A stretch of DNA of 64,000 bases from Chromatiaceae bacterium (GTDB lineage Bacteria; Pseudomonadota; Gammaproteobacteria; Chromatiales; Chromatiaceae), in NCBI GenBank assembly GCA_024235215.1, contig JACKMU010000002.1:1-64000 (forward strand), written 5' to 3'. Positions 7,229-17,000 of this stretch are shown here, piece after piece; within the stretch, counting starts at the first letter, position 1; every line of letters begins with the position of its first letter. The position numbers and the translations under genes were made by a program. The notes under the pieces were generated by a model. It had not been told where the DNA came from. It worked only from the letters and a program-made list of their open reading frames with translations, and made no database searches.

Positions 7229-8212
7229 CTATTTATTCACCGTGGTAAGACCCGCACTTACCCAGCTCTGCATGCCACCACGGTACCATTTAAGCTTGTA
7301 CGCCGGATAACCCAGCTTGATCAGTGTGCGGATGTTCGCTGACGACTGCGGACACCAGATCCCATTGCAGAACATCACCAGTGTCTTGGCGTTGCGAAAA
7401 TCCCACTCACCGTTGGTTTTGCGTGCATGAAACTGATTCTCCAGAATGGCGTTCAACGAATCGGCTTCGGCCTGACTACCAAAACCACCCTGCAGATCAA
7501 TGTTGATTCTATTCCACGGGACATTTATCGAACCAGGAATGGTACCCCGCACCATCCAGTCAGGTGTGCGCGAGTCTATGACCAGTACGGTGGGGTCACC
7601 ATTGGCGATGCGCTGCAGATAGTCGAGCACCTCCAACTCGCCAATGGTCTCGATCCCCTCCCCAATGTGCATCGGCTGCACGCAGAACGGCGGGCATTCG
7701 CGCGCGGTGTTGGCATAAGCTTTAGGGATCACCGCCGCTTCGTCCGAGGTTCTGCTGATCGAGACCTTCTCACCCTGATGCAGCACATCGACACTGGCCA
7801 GGGCAGGAGTGATCTTGTGCCCGTTCGTCAACCTGCTCACCACTGTGGCCGCCGCGGCTGTAGACGCCGTTACCACCTTGAAGTAGGAAGGGTATACCAA
7901 CTCCTGCTGCGAGAATCCCTGCTCGTACGCCAGATTACCCTGGTCTTCCGCCAGCTTCGCCAGACGCATCGACTCGTCCAGATTGCCTGCCTTGAGCGCA
8001 GCTTCGGCTTTTTTGATGAAATCTGCGGTATCGCGCCACTCACTATCGACCGAAGCGGCCTTCTTCCTCGCCTGCTCAGCCATCTCGATCATCGCCTGCG
8101 CCTGGGCCACCTTGGGGTCGACCTTTCCCGCCTCAGCTGCGCTCAGCACGGACACGACTCCACTGACATAAATAGCCAACAGCACTGCACTGAGTCTCTT
8201 CTTCGTATGCAT
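7229..8212 (-). CDS. SoxK-SoxL fusion: SoxAX-binding domain plus rhodanese
   Basis: The protein has 327 residues with an N-terminal signal peptide. Residues about 35-105 (AEQARKKAASVDSEWRDTAD onward) resemble SoxK/SAXB, the small helical protein that binds and stimulates SoxAX. After a linker containing CPPFCVQPMHIGEG, a rhodanese domain occupies about 190-325, with the active loop FCNGIWC (C282, C287). In Allochromatium-type loci soxK and soxL are separate genes; here they are one reading frame. SoxL-type rhodaneses are thought to remove sulfane sulfur from the Sox carrier. The start at 8212 has GGAG upstream and lies 34 bp after the soxA stop. Confidence 0.85.
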   Translation of the reverse strand: MHTKKRLSAVLLAIYVSGVVSVLSAAEAGKVDPKVAQAQAMIEMAEQARKKAASVDSEWRDTADFIKKAEAALKAGNLDESMRLAKLAEDQGNLAYEQGFSQQELVYPSYFKVVTASTAAAATVVSRLTNGHKITPALASVDVLHQGEKVSISRTSDEAAVIPKAYANTARECPPFCVQPMHIGEGIETIGELEVLDYLQRIANGDPTVLVIDSRTPDWMVRGTIPGSINVPWNRINIDLQGGFGSQAEADSLNAILENQFHARKTNGEWDFRNAKTLVMFCNGIWCPQSSANIRTLIKLGYPAYKLKWYRGGMQSWVSAGLTTVNK

Positions 8213-8246
8213 GGTTTAACTCCAGTTATTCTGATTTCCGTCCAAC

Positions 8247-9086
8247 CTACTTGCGGGCACCCGGTCCATTCAGTTCCAAACCGTTGCTCAGATAGGTGAG
8301 AAAATACTCCAGATTGCGGTACTGTTCTCCCTGCGCCTCTAAAGGTTTGGCGCGAATATTCTCGTTGCAACCAGAGAAACGGCGATGCAGGGTGCCGACG
8401 GTTCCCCACTTGGAGCGGTACACTGGCCAATGGGTGGTGTGCCCCAGACTCGGACTCAGGATCTCGGTTCGAACCTGCATACCCGTGTTCTGCAGATGAC
8501 AGGTGGCACAGGAAAAATTCAGCTGGCCGCGGCGGGTGAAGTAAAACTTCTTACCCTTCTCATACGCCTCCAGCGCACGCGGATCATCTTCGGGAATCTC
8601 CACATTGGTCACCTGTCCCCGTGACTCGTAGGCGATAAAGGAGAGAATATCGTTGATCGGTCCCCTCTTGTATTTCAGCGGTTTCTCGCCATTGGCTTCA
8701 CGGCACTGGTTAATCGCCAGCGGCAACGTCACCACCTGCCCCTGTGTTTTATCCCAGCGGGGATAGTGGTGGGCAATTACAGGACCGTCGGGGAAGCAAT
8801 CTTGGTAACCCTTGCCGTTGGCGAAGGGCTTGGCCCACATCTCGCGGCCGGCGTCGATGAAGGTTTCGTAAGGAGGAAACTCCTCGATCGCCTCCCAGTT
8901 CTCCCGTCCGATCGGGTCGATGGCGTAGGCGCCGTTGGGGTACTCTTCCATCGGCACGTTCGGGAACTTCCATTTGTAGGTATCGATGAAGGTCTGGCGA
9001 TCCTCCTGCGGACCTGCCTGAATCGTAGCAGCGAAGCCATACACCACTGCAGCGATCGTTAGTTGTTTCAGCACTCTGTGCATCAT
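8247..9086 (-). CDS. soxA: SoxA c-type cytochrome (single-haem type)
   Basis: The protein has 279 residues with signal peptide MMHRVLKQLTIAAVV and likely cleavage near AGP (residue 25). One haem motif is present (CATCH, 193-197). C240 in RFSGCNEN is the cysteine that becomes the persulfide haem ligand in SoxA. The N-terminal haem motif of dihaem SoxA is absent; C97 and C128 probably form the structural disulfide. With SoxX it oxidatively couples thiosulfate to SoxYZ. A strong ribosome site (ggag) precedes the ATG. It follows soxX by about 40 bp. Confidence 0.95.
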   Translation of the reverse strand: MMHRVLKQLTIAAVVYGFAATIQAGPQEDRQTFIDTYKWKFPNVPMEEYPNGAYAIDPIGRENWEAIEEFPPYETFIDAGREMWAKPFANGKGYQDCFPDGPVIAHHYPRWDKTQGQVVTLPLAINQCREANGEKPLKYKRGPINDILSFIAYESRGQVTNVEIPEDDPRALEAYEKGKKFYFTRRGQLNFSCATCHLQNTGMQVRTEILSPSLGHTTHWPVYRSKWGTVGTLHRRFSGCNENIRAKPLEAQGEQYRNLEYFLTYLSNGLELNGPGARK

Positions 9087-9129
9087 CTTTTTTCTCCGAA
9101 TAGGGAATCCACGACTCGAAAGCCAGCCG

Positions 9130-9501
9130 TCACAGCGACCAAATATAGTCGGTCAGATAATCGATCTCCTGTTCAGTCAGAACCTTGTACTTGCCGAACG
9201 GAACCATCGCCGATTCAGGATTGGCGGCGGTCGGATCCCAGATCTGGGCACGCAGCTTATCCCGGTCGGGGTAACGGGCTTTCATCGCGATCAAGGGCGG
9301 TCCGAGATTACCCGGGGATTCACCATCCTCGATCATGTGACAGGCGAGGCAGTTGCCCTTGGTTCCCCCGAAAGCGATGGCTCTCCCCTTTTCGATGTTA
9401 CTATCACCCTCTGCATTGGCGGTCTGGGTGACCAGCAGCGCACTGATCAACAGTGTCAAAGTACCGGCCGCGCTGGCCAGACTTGTGAAGTGTTTCGTCA
9501 T
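9130..9501 (-). CDS. soxX: SoxX c-type cytochrome
   Basis: The protein has 123 residues with a signal peptide ending near TANA (residue 30), haem motif CLACH (51-55), and the methionine ligand probably M99 in ESAMVPFG. It is the small subunit of the SoxAX heterodimer and first gene of the sox block, with GGAGGA before the ATG. The 248 bp upstream (9502-9749) hold no gene. They contain a short CCCCG/CGGGG hairpin at 9541-9560 and presumably the sox promoter. Confidence 0.94.
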   Translation of the reverse strand: MTKHFTSLASAAGTLTLLISALLVTQTANAEGDSNIEKGRAIAFGGTKGNCLACHMIEDGESPGNLGPPLIAMKARYPDRDKLRAQIWDPTAANPESAMVPFGKYKVLTEQEIDYLTDYIWSL

Positions 9502-9749
9502 CTTATCCTCCGGTTGGATGTAAAGAACTGACCGGTCACTCCCCGTTGTTGATATCGGGGTCGGCGCTTGGTTAGCGAGCTTCGATGTGCCGGAAATAAT
9601 CAGCCATATCTATCGTACTGCGGATAACCTGTGCGCTCGTGCATTATGTGGCACGCAGGTGAGCCGAACAGTGAATGGCAGAGTGAATTAGAGGGTATTT
9701 AACAAAAAAGAAAAACTCCCAGAATCGGTTAACTCTATTGGGGAAAACC

Positions 9750-10361
9750 TTAATGAGTCTCCAGGGAAAGCATCATGCGCATCAGTTCTGACAGGGTCTT
9801 CGCTTCCATCTTTTCCATTACCTTGGCTCGATGCGCCTCCACAGTGGACTGACTGACACCCAGGTCAGCGGCAATCAGCTTGTTGCGTCTGCCGGCCACC
9901 ACCAACTCCATCACTTCCCGTTCGCGCGGCGTCAAGCGATTCAATCTGGCTTCGATCTCCACCAGCCGCGAGACTGCACCGCGCTGCTGTGCGTCCTTTT
10001 CGATAGCTCTGTGCACACTGTCGAGTAACTGCTGATCATTGAACGGCTTCTCGATGAAGTTCATCGCTCCTGCCTGTACAGCTCTTACCGCCATCGGAAC
10101 GTCACCATGACCTGTCACGATGATGATCGGTGGACAAATGCGCTCCTGTGCCAATCGCAGCTGCAGATCGAGTCCGCTCATACCGGGCATACGTACATCG
10201 AGCAGCAGGCAGCCCGTTTTCTCCGGATCGAACTTATCGAGATAACCCACGGCCGACTCGAAACACTCCACCCGGAGGCCGACCGACTCCAGCAACAACT
10301 GCAGTGCGTCCCTCACCTCACGGTCATCATCAACCACAAAAACACAGGCCTGATCATTCAT
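9750..10361 (-). CDS. FixJ/TtrR-like response regulator
   Basis: The protein has 203 residues; the ATG at 10361 overlaps the kinase stop (ATGA), which fixes the start. The receiver has the acidic triad DDD at 11-13, phospho-acceptor D55 (LLLDVRMPG) and K in IEKPFN. The C-terminal LuxR/GerE helix-turn-helix reads LTPREREVMELVVAG through DLGVSQSTVEAHR. The order and domain types match FixJ, TodT and TtrR. It is transcribed toward soxX and ends 249 bp before it, so regulation of the sox genes is a reasonable inference. Confidence 0.9.
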   Translation of the reverse strand: MNDQACVFVVDDDREVRDALQLLLESVGLRVECFESAVGYLDKFDPEKTGCLLLDVRMPGMSGLDLQLRLAQERICPPIIIVTGHGDVPMAVRAVQAGAMNFIEKPFNDQQLLDSVHRAIEKDAQQRGAVSRLVEIEARLNRLTPREREVMELVVAGRRNKLIAADLGVSQSTVEAHRAKVMEKMEAKTLSELMRMMLSLETH

Positions 10362-12511
10362 CTGTTGCTCTCTGCCCCGGTCACCGGTAAGGAAAAGCGG
10401 AATACCGCCCCGCAACCCGGTTCTGTATCCAAAAACAGGTTACCGCCATGCGCTTCAATGATGCCCAGGCTGATCGAGAGTCCGAGTCCCATCCCTTTGG
10501 TCTTGGTGGTCGCGAACGGAGTGAAGAGCCGTAGCTTCATCTCCTCACTGAGACCGGGGCCGGTATCGGCAATAGTGGTCACTACCTGCTGCGCTGCTCT
10601 GTTCAGGCGTGTGCGAACGCGCACCTCGCGCTTCGCAGAATTCGCCTCGACCATCGCCTCTATCGCGTTGCGTAACAGATTGACCAGCACCTGATCGATC
10701 TGGATGCGTTGTGCGGTGACCGGTCTGAGCACCGGATCCAGGTCGGTCAGAATGCGCGCTTCCGCGCGGTTCGCTTCCGCTCTGATCAGAACCAGCACCT
10801 CGGCAACCAACTCATTGATATCGACCTGGGCCAGCTCCGGCTGCTCCTTGCTGACAAACTTTCTCAGATGGCGAATGATCTCCCCTGCTCTCTCCGCCTG
10901 CGCTCCTATCCGTTCCATCACGTCAGCGCACCGTTCGCTATCGACATCACCCGACTCCAGCATGCGGATGCAGGCGTGCGCATTGGTCGCAATGGCAGTC
11001 AACGGTTGATTGAGCTCATGCGCTATGCCGGATGCCATCTCACCCATGGTACTCAATCTGGCCACATGAGCCAGTTCCATCTGATGATGACGTTCATCCT
11101 CCTCCGCCTGCTTGCGTACGCTGATATCCCGAAACACCACCACGCTGCCCACGGTTTGCCCTCTTTCATCCCGGATCGGGTTACTGGTGTACTCCACCGG
11201 GAAGGCGCTGCCATCACGCTTCCAGAACAGATCATCGTCGATATAGCGCGGCGTATTGTCTCTGAAAGTCTGATAGACCGGACAATCCTGCTGCAGATGG
11301 GGGGTGCCATCCTTATGGGAGTGATGGAGCAGATCGTGCTGGTTCCGTCCGATCAGTTCCAGCGCGCTCCAGCCGGTAATCTCGTACATCGCCCGATTGG
11401 CGAAAGTGGAGTTACCCTCCAGATCAACTCCGTAGATGCCGTCAGCCACCGAATTAAGGATCAGATCGTGCTGTCGCTGCAAATGCAGCTGAGAGCGCTG
11501 CAGTTCCCGGTTCAGCCGCACCACCCAAGTCGTCATCACGAACATGGTGATCAGAAAAGCGAGCCCCGAGAGCAGCCAATAGCGGTATTTCGATACCGCA
11601 TCCTCAAGCGTGAACTTTCCGATATCCTGGTATGGAGGCAATCCCAGCTCCCGGAACAGCTCATGCACCGACTGGTAGTCCAGCGGAACCGTCCAGCCGG
11701 CGTAGTCCCCAGCCTTGGCTGCTGGATGTAACCGCGGCATGTTCAATAGCGCAACCGCAACCTGCTGGGCCAATTCATTAGAAGTGTGCTGCAGCTTACT
11801 GAAAGGCCACTCGGGATAGAGCAGGGTCGATCGCGCAAAGGGAAACTCGGAAGCTCCCTTGGGACTGATGATTTTAAACTCATTGAGATCTATTTCACCC
11901 TCCTCGGCCATCCGTTCCAGTATATTGGTACGCACGGTTCCCACATCGACCCGGCCCTGTTTCACCGCCATCACCACCTGGTCATGGGTACCCGCGAAGA
12001 CGAGACGCGAGAGGTTTTTGTCGGGATGGAGGCCAACCCGCCGCATCTCACGCCATGCCATCTGGAAACCGCCCAGCGAGGTCCTGTCGACCGCCATCAG
12101 ACTGCGGCCGCGAAGATTTTCCAGGCTGTTGATGTCACGCCGATCCTGGCGTACGAAGACCACCCCGCCAAAAACATTGTAGGGGACGCTGCCGACCAGA
12201 TTGTTCAGCGTAGCAATCCGGGAAACACGGTATTTCACCTCCATATTGACGTAGATACCGGAATTCACCAGCAGGAAATCGATCTGTCCATACTTGACCG
12301 CTGGATCGACCTCATCGAAACCAAGCGGCACAATCACAAACTGGTAGTGAGGCACCGCCCGACTCAGGTAGTCTGCCGTCGGAGACCAGTTTTTCAACGT
12401 GGCATCGATGCCGCGATGACTCAGCACTCCGATGCGGATCTGCGCATCGAGCGCCTTTGCGGCTGGGACGGGCAGCAGTAGCAGTAACACCCAGAGGACT
12501 ATTCGGTCCAT
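10358..12511 (-). CDS. TtrS-like sensor histidine kinase with PhnD-type periplasmic sensor
   Basis: The protein has 717 residues from the ATG at 12511; an in-frame GTG at 12520 is possible. A signal anchor precedes a PhnD/phosphonate-binding-like periplasmic domain (about 25-300, IRIGVLSHRG and TSLGGFQM). A transmembrane helix at about 316-338, a PAS domain, and a kinase with HELNQPLTAIATNAHA and an ATPase lid with TTKTKGMGLGLSIS follow. TtrS, which senses tetrathionate in enterobacteria, has this architecture. No tetrathionate reductase genes are nearby; the neighbours are sox genes, so the ligand could be tetrathionate or another sulfur oxyanion. The exact ligand cannot be read from sequence. 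Confidence 0.88.
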   Translation of the reverse strand: MDRIVLWVLLLLLPVPAAKALDAQIRIGVLSHRGIDATLKNWSPTADYLSRAVPHYQFVIVPLGFDEVDPAVKYGQIDFLLVNSGIYVNMEVKYRVSRIATLNNLVGSVPYNVFGGVVFVRQDRRDINSLENLRGRSLMAVDRTSLGGFQMAWREMRRVGLHPDKNLSRLVFAGTHDQVVMAVKQGRVDVGTVRTNILERMAEEGEIDLNEFKIISPKGASEFPFARSTLLYPEWPFSKLQHTSNELAQQVAVALLNMPRLHPAAKAGDYAGWTVPLDYQSVHELFRELGLPPYQDIGKFTLEDAVSKYRYWLLSGLAFLITMFVMTTWVVRLNRELQRSQLHLQRQHDLILNSVADGIYGVDLEGNSTFANRAMYEITGWSALELIGRNQHDLLHHSHKDGTPHLQQDCPVYQTFRDNTPRYIDDDLFWKRDGSAFPVEYTSNPIRDERGQTVGSVVVFRDISVRKQAEEDERHHQMELAHVARLSTMGEMASGIAHELNQPLTAIATNAHACIRMLESGDVDSERCADVMERIGAQAERAGEIIRHLRKFVSKEQPELAQVDINELVAEVLVLIRAEANRAEARILTDLDPVLRPVTAQRIQIDQVLVNLLRNAIEAMVEANSAKREVRVRTRLNRAAQQVVTTIADTGPGLSEEMKLRLFTPFATTKTKGMGLGLSISLGIIEAHGGNLFLDTEPGCGAVFRFSLPVTGAESNR

Positions 12512-12639
12512 GCGTCTCACCAGCGGTTAGCGGAAAACCACATTAACAGAAACCGATTGGGTCGTCAGTGTTACCTGAAGAGAAGAAATGACCGTACTGC
12601 GGCGTGCTTTTCCTTGTTCGTGATAACACAAAATGTGTG

Positions 12640-12671
12640 GGTAATTATTCTCTATGCATAGATAATTCACC
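12640..12671. promoter_or_regulatory. Imperfect palindrome between the kinase gene and the universal stress gene
   Basis: A 32-bp imperfect palindrome is centred on CTATGCATAG, with arms GGT(n)AATTAT and ATAATT(n)ACC. It lies in the 213-bp divergent gap between the TtrS-like kinase and the universal stress protein gene. Its size and symmetry fit a dimeric regulator site. The regulator is unknown. Confidence 0.45.
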
Positions 12672-12724
12672 GCTCTGACCCGATATTAACAAAGAGGGTC
12701 AGTAATCACGCAGGAGGGAAAGTT

Positions 12725-13162
12725 ATGGCTAATTACCAAAATATTCTGGTGGCGGTCGACTTCTCCGAAGAGACCGGCAGGGTACTCAAAAAAGCACAGG
12801 AGATGGCTGCACTTAATCAGGCGACACTGCATCTGCTGCACGTCGTCGAATACACCAGCGCAATGTATGCAGGAGAGATACCCTTGCCGGAAGATCTGAA
12901 TTTGGACCAGGATCTGGCTGAACAAGCAGTAGTGAAGTTGGAAAAGCTGGCTCAGGCAAATGGCATTTCCGACGCCAAACGGTACGTCGAGATCGGCATC
13001 CCCAAGCATGAGATCATCCGCAAGGCAGAGCTGTGTGCTGCCGACCTGATCGTGGTCGGCAGCCATGGGCGTCATGGGCTACAGCTGTTGCTCGGATCAA
13101 CTGCCAATGGCGTGTTGCACCAGGCGAAATGCGACGTGCTCGCGGTCAGGGTGGGTAGTTAA
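12725..13162 (+). CDS. Universal stress protein, UspA family
   Basis: The protein has 145 residues, close to the family norm. It begins NILVAVDFSEE and ends with the ATP-binding-type loop VVGSHGRHGLQLLLGSTANGV. A very strong ribosome site (ggaggg) precedes the ATG. It is transcribed alone, divergent from the TtrS-like kinase and convergent with the OmpA-like gene. The role in stress or energy-limitation survival is known only at the family level. Confidence 0.92.
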   Translation: MANYQNILVAVDFSEETGRVLKKAQEMAALNQATLHLLHVVEYTSAMYAGEIPLPEDLNLDQDLAEQAVVKLEKLAQANGISDAKRYVEIGIPKHEIIRKAELCAADLIVVGSHGRHGLQLLLGSTANGVLHQAKCDVLAVRVGS

Positions 13163-13183
13163 CCAGCCAGGTCTGTCCTCAGG

Positions 13184-13207
13184 GTCTGCACCGGTTCCGG
13201 TGCAGAC
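13184..13207. terminator. Perfect hairpin between convergent usp and ompA-like genes
   Basis: An 11-bp perfect stem (13184-13194 with 13197-13207) sits between converging genes. No T-run follows on either strand, so a terminator role is possible but not of the standard intrinsic kind. Confidence 0.4.
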
Positions 13208-13250
13208 GACTAAGAAACGGTCCACGACAGAGCGATGCAGCAGCGACCCA

Positions 13251-13943
13251 TCAGCTCCGGTAACGAGGGGAGTCGAATGCCTCGCGTTCACGACCCTCGA
13301 TGATCGGCTTGACATAGACCTCTACGCGCCGGTTCAACTGGCGGCCAGCGGCAGTGGCGTTGGTGTCCCTTGGTTCTGATTCACCACGTCCCTCATAGCG
13401 CAGCCGCTGATAGGGAACACCGCGCTGCTCCAGATAGTTGGCGACGCTTTGCGCGCGTCGTTCCGATAGCATCTGGTTGTGGCTTTCCGAACCGGTGCTG
13501 TCGGTGTGGCCAACCACATGGACCACGGTACGGTCGTACTTGATCAGTACATCGGCGAGCTTGTCCAGCGAGGGCCGGAAAGCCGGTTTGATCACCGACT
13601 GATCCACGTCGAACGACACCTCGGAATCGAGGCTGAGTTTGAGCGTGTCGTCGCGCAGGCGTTCGATCTCCAGCTGATTATTTCTCTGCTCATCGAGCAT
13701 CGCCTGTTCGAAATCCCGCTGCTGGTTGTCCATATAGTGCCCAGCGCCACCGCCGGCCAGCGCACCCAGCGCTGCGCCCACATACCTGCCTGATTTACCA
13801 TCAATCTGATGTCCGATGATCGCACCTGCCACGGCACCAATCGCAGCGCCTGTTTTCGCACGCCGGTTGGGATCGTCTGTGGCACAACCCGTCAATGTGG
13901 ACGCCACTGCCAGTGCGACAATGCCTTTGGACCAACAATTCAT
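13251..13943 (-). CDS. OmpA-family lipoprotein with glycine-zipper segment
   Basis: The protein has 230 residues from the ATG at 13943, which has GAGGAG upstream. A lipobox (STLTGC, C20) is followed by a glycine-zipper region with repeated GAxxGAxAG and GAALGALAGG motifs (about 30-70). The C-terminal OmpA domain (VHVVGHTDSTG through GQLNRRVEVY-like end) would bind peptidoglycan. The arrangement matches YiaD-like outer-membrane lipoproteins. It probably links outer membrane and cell wall. Confidence 0.88.
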   Translation of the reverse strand: MNCWSKGIVALAVASTLTGCATDDPNRRAKTGAAIGAVAGAIIGHQIDGKSGRYVGAALGALAGGGAGHYMDNQQRDFEQAMLDEQRNNQLEIERLRDDTLKLSLDSEVSFDVDQSVIKPAFRPSLDKLADVLIKYDRTVVHVVGHTDSTGSESHNQMLSERRAQSVANYLEQRGVPYQRLRYEGRGESEPRDTNATAAGRQLNRRVEVYVKPIIEGREREAFDSPRYRS

Positions 13944-14095
13944 CGATTTTCTCCTCATGACCCGTTTTCAACTACCCGCTTATTTGGCAACGAACCGCGC
14001 AGCAAAGTTTCACTCCGCAGAAATAATAGAGTATTTCGCGATCCGCTGATCCGTGCGAATGTAAATTTCTGTGATTCCGTCGTCACTCCCGGGGA

Positions 14096-17000
14096 TCAGT
14101 CCACCCACACCCTGGCATTGTAAAAAAGCCGCAGCCAGGGAGCAGCCTCGCCCCAGTCATCCGGATGCCAGGAGTGCTGTACGCTGCGTATCACCCGCTC
14201 CGGATGTGGCATCATGATGGTGACACGGCCATCCGTGCTGGTAAGACCGGCAATCGCATCAGGAGAGCCGTTCGGGTTGGCGGGGTAGCGAAAGGCGTAA
14301 CTGCCATCATTTTCCAGATAACGCATCACCACTTTCCCAGCTGCGCTCTGCCGTTGCACCTCGTCATGAAACTCTGCCCTCCCCTCACCATGGGCAACGA
14401 CGATCGGGATCGCCGATCCCTGCATCCCCTGCAGCAGGACAGAGTTGCTCTGCTCCACGCTGACGGTTACCAACCGCGCCTCGAACTGTTCGGAGCGATT
14501 GCGTACGAAGTGTGGCCAATGATCTGCTCCCGGAATCAACTCATGCAGATTGGAGAGCATCTGGCAGCCATTGCAGACACCCAGCGTGAAAGTGTCGCTG
14601 CGTCGGAAATAGGCCGCAAATTGATCGCGCGCACGCGAGTTGAACAGGATCGACTTGGCCCAACCCTCACCGGCACCCAGCACATCACCGAAAGAGAATC
14701 CACCGCAGGCAGCAACGCCCTTGAAGCGATCCAGGGTAACCCGCCCTTCGATGATGTCCGACATGTGTACGTCGATACAGTCGAATCCGGCACGATGGAA
14801 AGCGTTAGCCATCTCCACCTGACCATTGACACCCTGCTCGCGCAGGATGGCAACCTGAGGGCGGACCCTTCGGGCAATCATCGCCGCTGCCGGGTTCGCG
14901 TTCTGATCGAAGCTCAGACGTACCTGGATGCCCGGATCACGCTCATCGGCGATCCGTGCGAACTCTTCGTAAGCGCATTCCGGATTATCGCGCAACGCCT
15001 GCATCGCGCTGCTGGTCTCAGACCATACCTGCTGCAGCTGCGCTCGGCTGATGCTGAAAATGGCACTCCCACCGCGCTCGATCTCTATCTGCTGATCGCT
15101 GTTTACGGTACCGATCACATGGCTGTGGTGACCCAGTCCGGCATCGTGCAGCGCCTTGAGCACCTGATCAGTATCCGGGTGCAGCACCTGCACCACCGCA
15201 CCCAACTCCTCGTTGAACAGTATTGCCAGGTCATCCTCACCCAGGTCATCTATCTGCAGGGACAAGCCACAACGCCCGGCGAACGCCATCTCGCACAGCG
15301 TCGTGAACAGCCCCCCGTCGGAGCGATCGTGATAGGCAAGCAGCAAGCCGTCCCGATTGAGCTCCTGGATCAGCATGAAGAAGCGTTTGAGCGCTGCCGG
15401 ATCGTTCAGGTCCGGTCCCTGGTGACCCAGTTCCCCATAGACCTGTGCCAACGCGGACGCACCGAGCCGGTTGCGCCCCTTACCCAAATCGACCAGGATC
15501 AGGTCGCTGTCGCCGCGGTCGGTACGTAGCTGCGGTGTCAATGTACGGCGCACATCGGAAACCGGCGTGAATGCGCTCACAATCAGCGACAACGGTGCAG
15601 TCACCGCACACGCTTCACCCCGCTGCTGCCACACCGTTTTCATCGACATGGAATCCTTCCCCACCGGAATCGCAATACCCAGCTCAGGGCAGAGTTCCAT
15701 GGCTACCGCCCTGACCGTATCGTAGAGATTTGCGTCCTCACCGGGATGGCCTGCCGGTGCCATCCAGTTGGCGGAGAGCTTGATATCGCCGATCCGCTCG
15801 ATCGCAGCCGCGGCCAGATTGGTGATCGCTTCCCCGACAGCCATTCGCCCGGAGGCCGGTGCATCGAGCAACGCCAGAGGAGTTCGCTCGCCGATTGCCA
15901 TCGCTTCACCGCTGTAACTCAGATAGTCAGAGAGGGTGACTGCAAGATCGGCCACCGGCACCTGCCAGGGACCAACCATCTGATCCCGGGCAACCTGCCC
16001 GGTGATGGAACGGTCGCCGATAGTGATCAGAAAGGATTTATCCGCCACCGTGGGCAACCGCAACACCCGCAACGCGGCTTCGCGCAGATTGATCGCACCG
16101 AAATCGGCTTCGGGTTTGTGGAAGGTACGGTGCTTAACGTCACGCTGCATCTGCGGCGGTTTACCAAACAGCAGTGGCATCGGTATATCAATCGGCTGGT
16201 TCTCGAAATAGCCGTCGCCCAGGCACAGATACTCCTCTTCAGTGGCCTGTCCAACCACCGCATAGGGACAGCGCTCGCGTTCACAGATCCGCTCAAACAG
16301 TTCCAGCCGATCGGCATCGATTGCCAGCACGTAGCGCTCCTGCGCCTCATTACACCAGATCTCCAGCGGCGACATGCCGGGTTCGTCGTTGGGTACCTGA
16401 CGCAGCTCGAAACTGCCCCCACGACCGGCGTCGTGCACCAACTCCGGCAACGCATTGGAGAGACCACCGGCACCGACATCATGAATGAACAGTATCGGGT
16501 TCTCCTCAGCGAGCGACCAGCAGCGGTCGATCACCTCCTGGCAACGACGCTCCATCTCCGGGTTGGAACGCTGCACCGAAGCGAAATCGAGATCTTCCTG
16601 GGAGGTGCCGCTGGCCATCGAGGAGGCAGCTCCTCCGCCCAGACCAATCAACATGGCCGGGCCACCGAGCACCACCAGCTGTGAGCCGGCGGGAAAGACA
16701 CGCTTTTCGATCATCCCTTCGCTGATGCTGCCCAGCCCACCTGCCAGCATGATCGGCTTATGGTAACCGCGCAGCTCTCTTCCGGAAGGGCCGTCCACCC
16801 ACTGCTCAAAAGTGCGAAAATAGCCACACAGATTCGGGCGGCCGAACTCATTGTTGAACGAGGCGCCGCCAATTGGTCCCTCCAACATGATATCCAGCGC
16901 GGAGACAATCCGCTCCGGCTTGCCGTTGTCCGACTCCCAGGGCTGTTCCATACCGGGAATACGCAGATTGGAGACTGAGAAACCTGTCAATCCGGCCTTC

